From contig DVIU01000117.1 of the NCBI GenBank assembly GCA_018711035.1, positions 1 through 38,598 of the forward strand: a stretch of DNA of 38,598 bases, in the 5' to 3' direction. Shown here piece by piece: positions 8,559 to 17,028 of the stretch. The notes beneath the pieces were generated by a model. That model was not told where the DNA came from. It searched no databases and saw nothing but the letters and a program-made list of their open reading frames with translations. The DNA is from Candidatus Scatousia excrementigallinarum. Its GTDB lineage: Bacteria; Cyanobacteriota; Vampirovibrionia; Gastranaerophilales; Gastranaerophilaceae. Position numbers and translations under genes: made by a program. Within the stretch, counting starts at the first letter, position 1. Every line of letters begins with the position of its first letter.

Positions 8559-9033
8559 CCGAAACGGCTGTGAGCATAAAATTATCTTGAAAAACACAGG
8601 AATAAGAAGCCTGTGTTTTTTGCTGGAGCTTAATTTCGGCCTCATATTCAGTCCAGAATTTATAAAAGTCTTCCGTGTTTCGAAAATCTTTGTTATATCT
8701 TGCAGAAAGTGCCTCTAAATCACGCGGCTTCATTTCCTCAATATCAAGTCCGCACGCAACATTATCAAACGCAGCGGCAACATATTTTCCGCTGTGCGAG
8801 ATACTAAAAAACATTCCGCCGTTTTTGAATTTCGGTTTATCGTTTTCAACAATAATTTCAGTATCAGCCATAATGTAGAATTTTTTTGCAACAGATTTAA
8901 CAAGATAACGGCCGAGGGAATATTGTACAAAACGCTTAACAGATTTAAATTCACGTCCGTCAGTGAAGCGGCGTAAAAAATCCGTGTCATGCGATTTTAA
9001 AAATTCTTCGGAGTTAATATAATATATTTCCAT
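8509..9033 (-). CDS. 4'-phosphopantetheinyl transferase (Sfp/AcpT type)
   Basis: FFSISHSGKYVAAAF, CGLDIEEMKPRDLEALSARY and FYKFWTEYEAEIKL correspond to the conserved PPTase motifs. Confidence 0.88.
   Translation of the reverse strand: MEIYYINSEEFLKSHDTDFLRRFTDGREFKSVKRFVQYSLGRYLVKSVAKKFYIMADTEIIVENDKPKFKNGGMFFSISHSGKYVAAAFDNVACGLDIEEMKPRDLEALSARYNKDFRNTEDFYKFWTEYEAEIKLQQKTQASYSCVFQDNFMLTAVSVNPAFSQPSCISRFDA
8590..8620 (+). terminator. Hairpin terminator of the ABC-F gene located inside the PPTase coding sequence
   Basis: AAAAACACAGG-(9 nt)-CCTGTGTTTTTT, perfect 11-bp stem with T-tract on + strand. Confidence 0.7.
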
Positions 9034-9052
9034 AAGAACATCATACTACAAA

Positions 9053-10591
9053 CTAAACTTTTGCAGCTTCTTTTCGGGCTTTGTATTTTGTCATTTTGTC
9101 ATTAATCATAGGGAGCAAAACTCCGAGCGTAATCGCTGAATATGCAAGTCCGGCAATATGTGCGGCATTAAGTTTCCAGATATTTTTCTTTGCAAAATCT
9201 TTGCCTTTCGCAGCGATTTCGGCGTGGGTTTTAAGGTTTAAATCGTTAAGCCAGTGTTTAAGGCCTTTGCCTTCTTTTTTGATATTGAAAAGGTTTTTGC
9301 GGTCTTTATCAAGAAGATTTGCGACACCTTTTGCCGCAAAGCCCCCGAACACAAGCCAGTTCAGAAAACCGAAATAATCTCGTGTAACAGATTCGCGAAG
9401 TTCTGTTGTGTTGTCTGCGGCGAGGAACCTTCCGACAATTGTTGAGGCGTAAACTATTTTAATAGCATTACCGCTTGTGACAGGGCCTGTGAATTCGAGT
9501 TTTTTAACGAAATCTTTCAGGTTTTTAACTTTCATAACCCCGATAACCATGGCAATCATTCCGGCGCTTGCTGCAATCTTTTTGAGCCAGAGATTTTTAT
9601 CTTCTTCTGGTTTGGTTATTTTTGAGGCGGCCGTTTTTTGTGCATAATCAACATCGCCTACAAATCCTTTTTTACCGGTGCGTTTTTCGGTAATTTTACG
9701 ATTAATATACTGGTTTGTGAGCCCGAGAGCAGAAGCACCTGCTAGTGCGCCGAATATTTTAATATTATTTACTTTTGCAATTTTTTTCAGGGCTGTGTCA
9801 ATGTTAATTTCTTTATTTGCAAAAACTTTTCTGCCCATATCGTATGTGTCGCGCAAAACATTTTCCAGAGTTGCACCGAGAGTGTGGTTTCCTATTTTCA
9901 CCTGAATATCACGTTCGGCACCGAGCGCATTTGCAATCCGCGCGTGCATAATTTTTAAAGCATTGTCTTTGTCTCGTTTGGTTATTGTTTTATCCTCAAT
10001 AAGCTGTGTCATTGTAGTGATAATGCCGTTTTTAGTTTTAAGTTTTTCGTCAATATCAACAAAGCCCGCGTTATTCCAGAAAATATGTTTCCAGTTATTG
10101 TTATTGTGCCATTGAACTTTATCCCATTCAATATCTTTGAAATGCTGCATATTCTTGTAATCGCGTCCGCCAAGATTGTCGAAAACATTTTGTACATATT
10201 TATCAATTCTGTTATCAGCATTATCCCATGCGGTTTTTAGAACATTCACGGAATCTTTAGAGAACCACGTATTTGCATCAATTTTTACTTCAGGCATAAC
10301 ACGATTGTTCGCAATCTTTGCAATTCCTATCCCGAGAAGTCCTGCCGACAGACAGTTGATAAATGTTCCGCTGAGTTCACGGAAAAAAGTTTCGGCACCT
10401 GCATCCTTGTTTCTGGCCTTTGTATCGTAATATGTACGAGGGACAACCATAGCACCCACATCAATAAGCACGGCATTTGCCATTTCATTTGTATCAAGAA
10501 GCTTTAAACCGCTTGTCACGGCACCGTCCAATAGTCCGTTAAAATTCTGCTGTCTGTGTCTTATGTAGTAATTGTTTACCGTTAAATTCAT
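9053..10591 (-). CDS. Large uncharacterised membrane-associated protein, likely lineage-specific
   Basis: 512-aa ORF with several hydrophobic segments, Trp/Asn-rich stretch DIEWDKVQWHNNNNWKHIFWNNAGF and N-terminal QQNFNGLLDG; no recognised family. Confidence 0.7.
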   Translation of the reverse strand: MNLTVNNYYIRHRQQNFNGLLDGAVTSGLKLLDTNEMANAVLIDVGAMVVPRTYYDTKARNKDAGAETFFRELSGTFINCLSAGLLGIGIAKIANNRVMPEVKIDANTWFSKDSVNVLKTAWDNADNRIDKYVQNVFDNLGGRDYKNMQHFKDIEWDKVQWHNNNNWKHIFWNNAGFVDIDEKLKTKNGIITTMTQLIEDKTITKRDKDNALKIMHARIANALGAERDIQVKIGNHTLGATLENVLRDTYDMGRKVFANKEINIDTALKKIAKVNNIKIFGALAGASALGLTNQYINRKITEKRTGKKGFVGDVDYAQKTAASKITKPEEDKNLWLKKIAASAGMIAMVIGVMKVKNLKDFVKKLEFTGPVTSGNAIKIVYASTIVGRFLAADNTTELRESVTRDYFGFLNWLVFGGFAAKGVANLLDKDRKNLFNIKKEGKGLKHWLNDLNLKTHAEIAAKGKDFAKKNIWKLNAAHIAGLAYSAITLGVLLPMINDKMTKYKARKEAAKV

Positions 10592-10622
10592 CTGATTCCC
10601 TTATCTGTTACACACTGAAAAA

Positions 10623-10646
10623 TCCCGCCTTTTAAAAAATGCGGGA
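10623..10646 (-). terminator. Terminator-like hairpin
   Basis: TCCCGC-(12 nt)-GCGGGA; on the minus strand followed by TTTTTC. Confidence 0.6.
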
Positions 10647-10682
10647 CTTAAATATTTTTATAAATTTTACTGCCTAAAAAAT

Positions 10683-10766
10683 CTACACACCAAAATTCAT
10701 ACAAGTCCCGGAGTACTTGCAGGAGGAGGAGGATGTGTTAGATTTTACAGTAAATAAATTCATCAT
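10683..10766 (-). CDS. Putative 27-aa small peptide ORF (not in supplied ORF track)
   Basis: MMNLFTVKSNTSSSSCKYSGTCMNFGV*, just downstream of minus-strand TTGACA-N18-TATACT and upstream of the hairpin at 10623-10646; no clear Shine-Dalgarno. Confidence 0.3.
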   Translation of the reverse strand: MMNLFTVKSNTSSSSCKYSGTCMNFGV

Positions 10767-10776
10767 ATCTGCATAC

Positions 10777-10806
10777 AGTATAACTCTAAAGAAAAATTTT
10801 TGTCAA
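10777..10806 (-). promoter_or_regulatory. Sigma70-like promoter on minus strand
   Basis: TTGACA (10806-10801) - 18 bp - TATACT (10782-10777). Confidence 0.55.
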
Positions 10807-10891
10807 TAGTTTCTTGCGACTCCCCCAAGCGAGCAACCAAGCAGGTAGCCTTGTACGGCGGCGTTGAACCGGCGGAGAAGGCGATACCGGG

Positions 10892-11116
10892 CTAGTTCAA
10901 CAGTGGAAAAACATGTTTCATATAATACTCATGTTCCGCACATTCGTAATTCGTAACAAATTTACCCAACCGTTTGCAGATGTAACCGCTTAAAACAATA
11001 ATGTGGTCTGTATTCAAACCTTTTTCCATACAGTATATAAGCGCATTATCAAGTGCCATTTGCAGATTATATATATTTAGTAATTCTTCTCCAAGATCTT
11101 CTAATAAACATTGCAT
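10892..11116 (-). CDS. Small uncharacterised protein (74 aa)
   Basis: MQCLLEDLGEELLNIYNLQMALDNALIYCMEKGLNTDHIIVLSGYICKRLGKF...; AAAGGAAC ribosome-binding site precedes the ATG at 11116; divergent from an XRE regulator. Confidence 0.6.
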   Translation of the reverse strand: MQCLLEDLGEELLNIYNLQMALDNALIYCMEKGLNTDHIIVLSGYICKRLGKFVTNYECAEHEYYMKHVFPLLN

Positions 11117-11191
11117 GATAATTATAGTTCCTTTCAAGTGAATTTTAGCACGTGGAAATCAAACTGTCAATAGTGTACTATAGTTTACATA

Positions 11192-11416
11192 ATGACGGTT
11201 AAAAACAACTTATACACAAAACTGGTAGGAATGAATGTTAAACTTGCAAGAACAAAAGCAGGTTTAAAACAGGAAGAACTGGCTGAAAAAGCCGACCTCA
11301 GCCGCGAAACAATAGGTTCAATCGAACGCGGCGAAAAGTCTCCTACTGTCGCAACCCTCGGTGCAATTGCAGACGCACTCGGAATTGAAATGTACAAGCT
11401 TTTTATTTTTGATTAA
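11192..11416 (+). CDS. XRE-family helix-turn-helix regulator (Cro/CI-type)
   Basis: VKLARTKAGLKQEELAEKADLSRETIGSIERGEKSPTVATLGAIADALGIEMYKLF classic HTH_3. Confidence 0.93.
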   Translation: MTVKNNLYTKLVGMNVKLARTKAGLKQEELAEKADLSRETIGSIERGEKSPTVATLGAIADALGIEMYKLFIFD

Positions 11417-11474
11417 CCCCACTTGAAAAATATTTTTGTTTGATTAAAAATAATCTCCGGAAAGAAGGAAAATT

Positions 11475-12278
11475 ATGCATATACCCCGTATCAGCCGTCC
11501 GCAGGTAAGCGGAGCATTTAACAGGCTAAAAAATGCCTGCCTCAATAAAGAAAAAGCCGCAAGAAAAACATTGCCGGGAATGTTACTGGTTGCCCAATCA
11601 CTGGCTATGCCTGTTCAGGCTCCCGGCGTTGCAAAATTGTTTACTAAAACTAAAACTTCTATCGCTGCTGATATTTTTGAACACCCTAACGCAAAATTTA
11701 TTGTTATAAAAAATATGATTCAGAATGTTGTTCCGGATGTTTCTGATGAATTCGTTACACAGGTTCTTGAAACAGCCGAAAGAGTAAAATGCTCGCCTGA
11801 AGATTTGACCGCACTTTTATATAAAGAATCACAATTTAAACCTGATGTCAAAAACGGCAATTTCGGCGGAATCGGACAAATGAACAAAAAATCTCTGAAA
11901 CTGAGCATTAGCCACGCTGAAAAAGATGAAAATGCCAGACCCGGAATTACAGAAATAGTTATTGAGAAATTTCTTTCCCTCCCACGAGAAAAACAAATGC
12001 CTTACGTAAGGAATTATATTCTTGCCATGAAAAGCTTTTATATGAAAAATCCTCAACGAGAATTGAACGGCGGAGAACTATACAGCCTTTTCTACACTCC
12101 GGGAAGAATTAACAAAAAGTTTCTCACAAGTGCAAGCGACCCGTCTACTTCCGATTATTATTTCAAAAACAAAGAACTTGATTTTGACAAGGACTCCGTA
12201 ATTACGAAAGAAGATTTGCAGCACGTATTAGATAGAGTAAAAACCCGCGACCTGAATATTACTCTCGCCAAAAAATAA
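11475..12278 (+). CDS. Lytic-transglycosylase/lysozyme-like protein with C-terminal EF-hand-like loop
   Basis: LTALLYKESQFKPDVKNGNFGGIGQMNKKSL matches the SLT active-site region; DFDKDSVITKED EF-hand-like loop. Confidence 0.65.
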   Translation: MHIPRISRPQVSGAFNRLKNACLNKEKAARKTLPGMLLVAQSLAMPVQAPGVAKLFTKTKTSIAADIFEHPNAKFIVIKNMIQNVVPDVSDEFVTQVLETAERVKCSPEDLTALLYKESQFKPDVKNGNFGGIGQMNKKSLKLSISHAEKDENARPGITEIVIEKFLSLPREKQMPYVRNYILAMKSFYMKNPQRELNGGELYSLFYTPGRINKKFLTSASDPSTSDYYFKNKELDFDKDSVITKEDLQHVLDRVKTRDLNITLAKK

Positions 12279-12279
12279 A

Positions 12280-13440
12280 CTATTTTTTAACAGTATTCTT
12301 CATATTCCAGTATTCAAAAATTCGCGCCATTCGGTTTTTGAATATAGTTATATCTACAATATAATTGGAATTCTTGCCAGATTGAGGCAAATTATGCATA
12401 AATCTCTCACAAATCATATGATAGTCTAATTCCAGTAAATCAACCGTATTTACCATACAAGGATTTACCCAGGAATGGCCGAAACATTCAACAAATGTTG
12501 TTCCCTTTTTTGAATATAGAACATTTGTGGCGTTGGCACCGTGAGGTGTTACTATTATATCTGCATTTGCAAAGAGTTTTATTTGTTCAAGTAATGATAA
12601 TTTTTCCGGCACAATTATCGCAAAACCATAGGGTCTCAGATAATCAATAAGTTCATTCTCATTTATAATCCGCCTAGAGCCTATACGTGAAACATATAAT
12701 TTTTTCGGAGAACTTTCATCAATAAGACTCCCGAATCTTTCCTCAATTCTTTTTACTACAAAATTACGCGTATCTTCAAGCCACCTGCCGCCCAATTCTA
12801 TACCGTAGGACTCATCAAACATTAATAATTTCTTTGCATGAATAACCTTATTGCGCTCGCAAAATATAATACGTTCAGCGGCAAAGCCAAGAAGTTCTAA
12901 TACTTCTTTCGGGCTGCCGCTTGCATTTACAAGGTATTTTCCCTTGTAGCCGGTTTCTTCCATTATCATTATTTTAGGCATAATATCAAATATAAAATGC
13001 CAGTAATTAAATCCGTTCGGAAAACAGGCAAGACATATCTCATCTTCATTAATCACATCTCTATGAAGATTCAAAGGCTTACCGAATATAATATCATTTT
13101 TATCAACTCTTTTATTAATGCCTGAGGATTCTTTAAGTGTATAAAATTCTTTTCCGTTAAACTTATGGACAAATGCACAATCTCCGAAACACGAAATCCC
13201 GGCATCTTCAAACCTGAATAAATCAATTCCGTAATCTAAAATATTTTCAGTTATTTCACCTGTATGAAACTTTTTTATATAATCACGTGTCAGAATAAAA
13301 TTAAACTTACTTTTGTAGAATTCATTTCTTTTCTTTTTTACATATTCACGTAAAAAACGGGGGTACATTGAATTTTTAAAAAAGTACTTAATCTCAAATT
13401 TTACGGATCTATAAACTTTTGCTAATTTATTCTGATACAT
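12280..13440 (-). CDS. Glycosyltransferase family 61 (DUF563/EOGT-like) protein
   Basis: NYWHFIFDIMPKIMIMEE, KKLYVSRIGSRRIINENELIDYL, ANADIIVTPHGANATNVLY ... FVECFG. Confidence 0.82.
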   Translation of the reverse strand: MYQNKLAKVYRSVKFEIKYFFKNSMYPRFLREYVKKKRNEFYKSKFNFILTRDYIKKFHTGEITENILDYGIDLFRFEDAGISCFGDCAFVHKFNGKEFYTLKESSGINKRVDKNDIIFGKPLNLHRDVINEDEICLACFPNGFNYWHFIFDIMPKIMIMEETGYKGKYLVNASGSPKEVLELLGFAAERIIFCERNKVIHAKKLLMFDESYGIELGGRWLEDTRNFVVKRIEERFGSLIDESSPKKLYVSRIGSRRIINENELIDYLRPYGFAIIVPEKLSLLEQIKLFANADIIVTPHGANATNVLYSKKGTTFVECFGHSWVNPCMVNTVDLLELDYHMICERFMHNLPQSGKNSNYIVDITIFKNRMARIFEYWNMKNTVKK

Positions 13441-13488
13441 ATATTTTTTTTACCATAAATCACAATTCAAAAACATCAACTGATTAAA

Positions 13489-14367
13489 TTATTCTTCCTC
13501 AAAAAGGTCGTAAAAATGAAAAAATTGCAATGGTGCTTTGTATGTCAGATTTTCGATAAACAAAGAAAAATCTTTTTGCATTTGCAAAGCCCTTTGTGAT
13601 TTTGGAACATCAGAGTGAAATTTTTGTAAATAAACGCGGTACTTTTCGCCCTCACGCAGTGCACAGACAAAATAAACAGGACTCTCCATAAGCTGCGCGA
13701 ATTTGAATGTTCCGAGCGGAAACAGAACCCTCTTTCCGAACAATTCAACCTCTGAATTGCTGCTGTTTTTCGAGGTTCTATCGCCTGCCATAATCACTAT
13801 TTCTCCCGCCGAAAGCTTCTCTTTAATCTCTATGGATGTTTCTATATTTATATCTTCAACAGGATAGGCCACGGCAGGAGTTTCAATTTCAATACTTTTT
13901 ATAAAATTATTAAAAATTTTGCACTGCTCCGCAGATAAAAATACATTCACACGACGCTCAGGATATTTATCCATAAACGAACGCATTATGTCTATATTCC
14001 CCAGGTGTGAACAGATAAAAAATACGCCTTTTTCAAAATCATTTATCAGAGAATTTTTAACTTCTTCACTGTCAAAAATAATTCTCTGATAATCGTAATT
14101 CCCCGAAAAAACCTCCATTCTGTCTATGAGGGAATAAGAGTACTCGAGAAAATGTTTGAATTGATTCTTTAAAGATGGTTTAAGCCCGATAATTTTTAAA
14201 AATTTGGCAGAATTTCTGCGCGGCCCCCGTCCGCCCAAAAACGCGAAAACAGTAACAAAAAACGCCACCAAACGCACAGCTCTTTTACCAAAAATTTTAT
14301 AAATATACCATGTAAGAAAAAGCCTTTTCTCTCCCGCGGCCTGTTCTTTTAACTGATACCATCTCAT
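13489..14367 (-). CDS. LpxL/HtrB-type lysophospholipid acyltransferase
   Basis: VFFICSHLGNIDIMRSF (HX4D-like), GEIVIMAGDRTSKNSS, FGKRVLFPLGTFKFAQLMESPVYFV. Confidence 0.85.
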   Translation of the reverse strand: MRWYQLKEQAAGEKRLFLTWYIYKIFGKRAVRLVAFFVTVFAFLGGRGPRRNSAKFLKIIGLKPSLKNQFKHFLEYSYSLIDRMEVFSGNYDYQRIIFDSEEVKNSLINDFEKGVFFICSHLGNIDIMRSFMDKYPERRVNVFLSAEQCKIFNNFIKSIEIETPAVAYPVEDINIETSIEIKEKLSAGEIVIMAGDRTSKNSSNSEVELFGKRVLFPLGTFKFAQLMESPVYFVCALREGEKYRVYLQKFHSDVPKSQRALQMQKDFSLFIENLTYKAPLQFFHFYDLFEEE

Positions 14368-16469
14368 TTTTCCTGCTCCGGATAATTAAACAACAAACTC
14401 GACAGGTATGAAACACTAAGTCCTACTGAAAGAATGAATCCCAGAGAACTTATGAGTTTAAAACTCGTAAATGCAAGAAGTAAAAAAGAAAATACACTCG
14501 TTGCACAACTTAAAAGCACAGCGTCAGAAGAATTTTTAACTCCACCCGCTCTGAATACCGAATAATCCAAACCGAAGCCTATTATCAAAAATATTGCAAG
14601 CACATGGAACAAATTTATCGGCTGCGCGGTAAGGCTTAATACCCCTATTGAAAATGCTCCCGCGAGAATAGAAGGAGTTAAAATCTTTAAGGCCGTACTC
14701 GGCTTATATATAAAAGACAGAAGAAACAGAAGCAGTATAAACACCGGCACCAGCATTTTTAAACAAGACGTCCGGCATTCTTTAATTCTTTCTGTTATAT
14801 CACATTGAACATCCACATATTTACCGCCGTTTTGTGTAATGATTTCAGGACGGTCGAAGTCGTACAAAATCATTACCGAAGTATTTTCTCCTATAAGAAA
14901 ATCTTTGAACGGAGAATTTTTATCAAATTTAACATAATCCGACGGAGCTTTTTCACTCAAAAGTTTTTTAATATCTTCTTCCGGTAAAAATGCTGCATAA
15001 CTTTTAAGAGAATTTTTATACAAAGCTTTTCTGAGTTCAAAATTTCTTTTCTGCTGCTTCTCAGACGGAATAAATTTGCTTAGTGCCTGAAAATTCACGT
15101 CCTGCAAATTTCTTGAAACCCACTCTTCCCTGTGCAGCATATCCTGAAAGTCACGTCCTTCAATAACGGCAAAAGAAATCTTTTTGTCTCCGCCCGTTAC
15201 AGCAGCAAAAAGCTTTTCCGAAGCAAGAAGCTTCTTTGAAGGAACATACATATTACGAATATCATCGTTAAACTTTATAAAAAACATTCCGCCTAAAGAT
15301 ACCGCCAGAATAATAAGCGCAAAAATCTTCTTAACACGCTCACTCATCATAAAATCTATATTCCGCGGGTGTGAATTGAATTTTAATAAAGGATAAAACA
15401 ACACTACAATAGAATATACACTGAAAAGGCCCGTCATTGTAAAAACAGAAATCTGTCTTAAAAGTTCCACCCCCGAAAACAAAAGCACCGCAAATGCACT
15501 GACAGTTGTAACCATACTGACAGTCAGGCTTTTCATTATTTTTGACAAATCTTTCTCGATAAAATAATGCAGTGAATAATCAATACAAATCCCTATTAGC
15601 GTCGTTGAAAAAACAAACGTCAAGACATGTATCGACGGAAAAACAATTGACGCTGCCAGAAATCCCGACAACATCCCGAGTCCCAAACTTATGCCTGTAG
15701 GAATCAAAAGTTTTATATTCCTGAAATAAAAATAACAAAGCCCGATTACAAATAAAGATGACAGAATACATATTATATTAATTTCTCTCATTGATTTTGA
15801 GCTTGCATAATATGAATGCACAGGCGCACCCGTAAGATAAACCTCTGTACCGTCTTTAGAAAGTTGTGACTGCAAACGGGTAAGAGTTTTGATTTCTCCG
15901 TTTAAAAGTTCAGGTGAAAGTGCTGTATCATTTTTGACTTCCAGAGAAAGTATTTTATAGTATTTGTCATTATAAATAACCGAATCCGGCTCACCCTCCC
16001 CGAAAGATTTTACATAGTCAGTAAACAGCATAAAAGGGTCTTGATTTAACGGCATAAGCATAAAGCCAAAGGGGTCATACAGTCTTACGAATGATTCTGC
16101 AATAACCTCATTGTACTTCCTGTTCTCAAGCAAGAGTGCTGTATGCTGCGACAAAAGACTTTTATAATAGAGTTTATAAGTTTCAAGAATTTTGCCTGCA
16201 TTAAAATCCTCAATGTAAAACGTATCTTTATCAACAGAATTTAAAAATTCCAATGCTGTACGCGACGCATTTTCAGAACTTTCGGCTTCGACAAGAACAT
16301 TTATTCTTGAAGAATATCTGCCGCTCAGTTTCACTACAGTTTCATCTGCGGAATTATCGGAAAAAACAGCGCGCAGAATATTGGTTTCTGTTTTCACGGG
16401 ATGAGTAAAGACAAATACCGCTGCTGCTGCAAATATTAATATAAATATAATTCTTAAAAATCTTTTCAT
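14364..16469 (-). CDS. MMPL/RND-family predicted exporter (ApeM-like)
   Basis: 701 aa with two TM bundles (SSLFVIGLCYFYFRNIKLLIPTGISLGLGMLSGFLAASIVF; LIIGFGLDYSVFRAGG) and two periplasmic loops; position in APE-like cluster. Confidence 0.85.
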   Translation of the reverse strand: MKRFLRIIFILIFAAAAVFVFTHPVKTETNILRAVFSDNSADETVVKLSGRYSSRINVLVEAESSENASRTALEFLNSVDKDTFYIEDFNAGKILETYKLYYKSLLSQHTALLLENRKYNEVIAESFVRLYDPFGFMLMPLNQDPFMLFTDYVKSFGEGEPDSVIYNDKYYKILSLEVKNDTALSPELLNGEIKTLTRLQSQLSKDGTEVYLTGAPVHSYYASSKSMREINIICILSSLFVIGLCYFYFRNIKLLIPTGISLGLGMLSGFLAASIVFPSIHVLTFVFSTTLIGICIDYSLHYFIEKDLSKIMKSLTVSMVTTVSAFAVLLFSGVELLRQISVFTMTGLFSVYSIVVLFYPLLKFNSHPRNIDFMMSERVKKIFALIILAVSLGGMFFIKFNDDIRNMYVPSKKLLASEKLFAAVTGGDKKISFAVIEGRDFQDMLHREEWVSRNLQDVNFQALSKFIPSEKQQKRNFELRKALYKNSLKSYAAFLPEEDIKKLLSEKAPSDYVKFDKNSPFKDFLIGENTSVMILYDFDRPEIITQNGGKYVDVQCDITERIKECRTSCLKMLVPVFILLLFLLSFIYKPSTALKILTPSILAGAFSIGVLSLTAQPINLFHVLAIFLIIGFGLDYSVFRAGGVKNSSDAVLLSCATSVFSFLLLAFTSFKLISSLGFILSVGLSVSYLSSLLFNYPEQEK

Positions 16470-16501
16470 TTGCCTCTCTTAATTACGCCTGACCCGTAGG
16501 A

Positions 16502-17026
16502 TTAATAAGCGGAGCATTCTGTAAAGTTTATTTTCATATTACCGCTCTTAGGGGTTCTTATATCAATCTGGTCGATATATTTTCCTCCTGCTATAATAAT
16601 AGACTCCATAATTCCGCTGGCCTTGGACGCGACCTTGGGTTTTAAAGCCAATCTCCAGGAAACACCGTTTCTAATATAAAACAGTTCAAAATTATTATTC
16701 AGATACGTGTAATCTTTTCTTGCTATTGCAGCAATCAAAGCACCGAGTTTTTTGTCCTTGTCGGTTGCATAAACCGTAGTATTGACAACAGGATAGAGAG
16801 TTTCAAACACAACGCCGCTGGAAGCATTAAACCTGAAACGTCCTCCGGATTCGATTACTGTATCTGTATTAGGAATGGTCTTATTCTGCGTAAACTTACA
16901 GGCAACAGCCTTATATTGCGGTATAAAAACACTGTCAGGCCTTGCCAGATGCTGAAAAATCAAATCCTGCGCCATGGCACTTCCGCTAATCAAAATTCCC
17001 GCAGCTAAGAATAAAAATTTCTTCAT
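16502..17026 (-). CDS. LolA-like outer-membrane lipoprotein carrier family protein (ApeL-like)
   Basis: Signal peptide MKKFLFLAAGILISGSAMAQ; CKFTQNKTIPNTDTVIESGGRFRFNASSGVVFETLYPV is LolA-like. Confidence 0.82.
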   Translation of the reverse strand: MKKFLFLAAGILISGSAMAQDLIFQHLARPDSVFIPQYKAVACKFTQNKTIPNTDTVIESGGRFRFNASSGVVFETLYPVVNTTVYATDKDKKLGALIAAIARKDYTYLNNNFELFYIRNGVSWRLALKPKVASKASGIMESIIIAGGKYIDQIDIRTPKSGNMKINFTECSAY

Positions 17027-17028
17027 AA

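Noticed and set aside
10741-10895. Possible plus-strand protein gene ending KRATKQVALYGGVEPAEKAIPG*
   Set aside because: No ATG/GTG start and AT-rich upstream half; reported only as a composition anomaly, not as a CDS.
11117-11191. XRE operator palindrome around ACTATAGT
   Set aside because: Flanks do not form a convincing extended inverted repeat; too weak to call.
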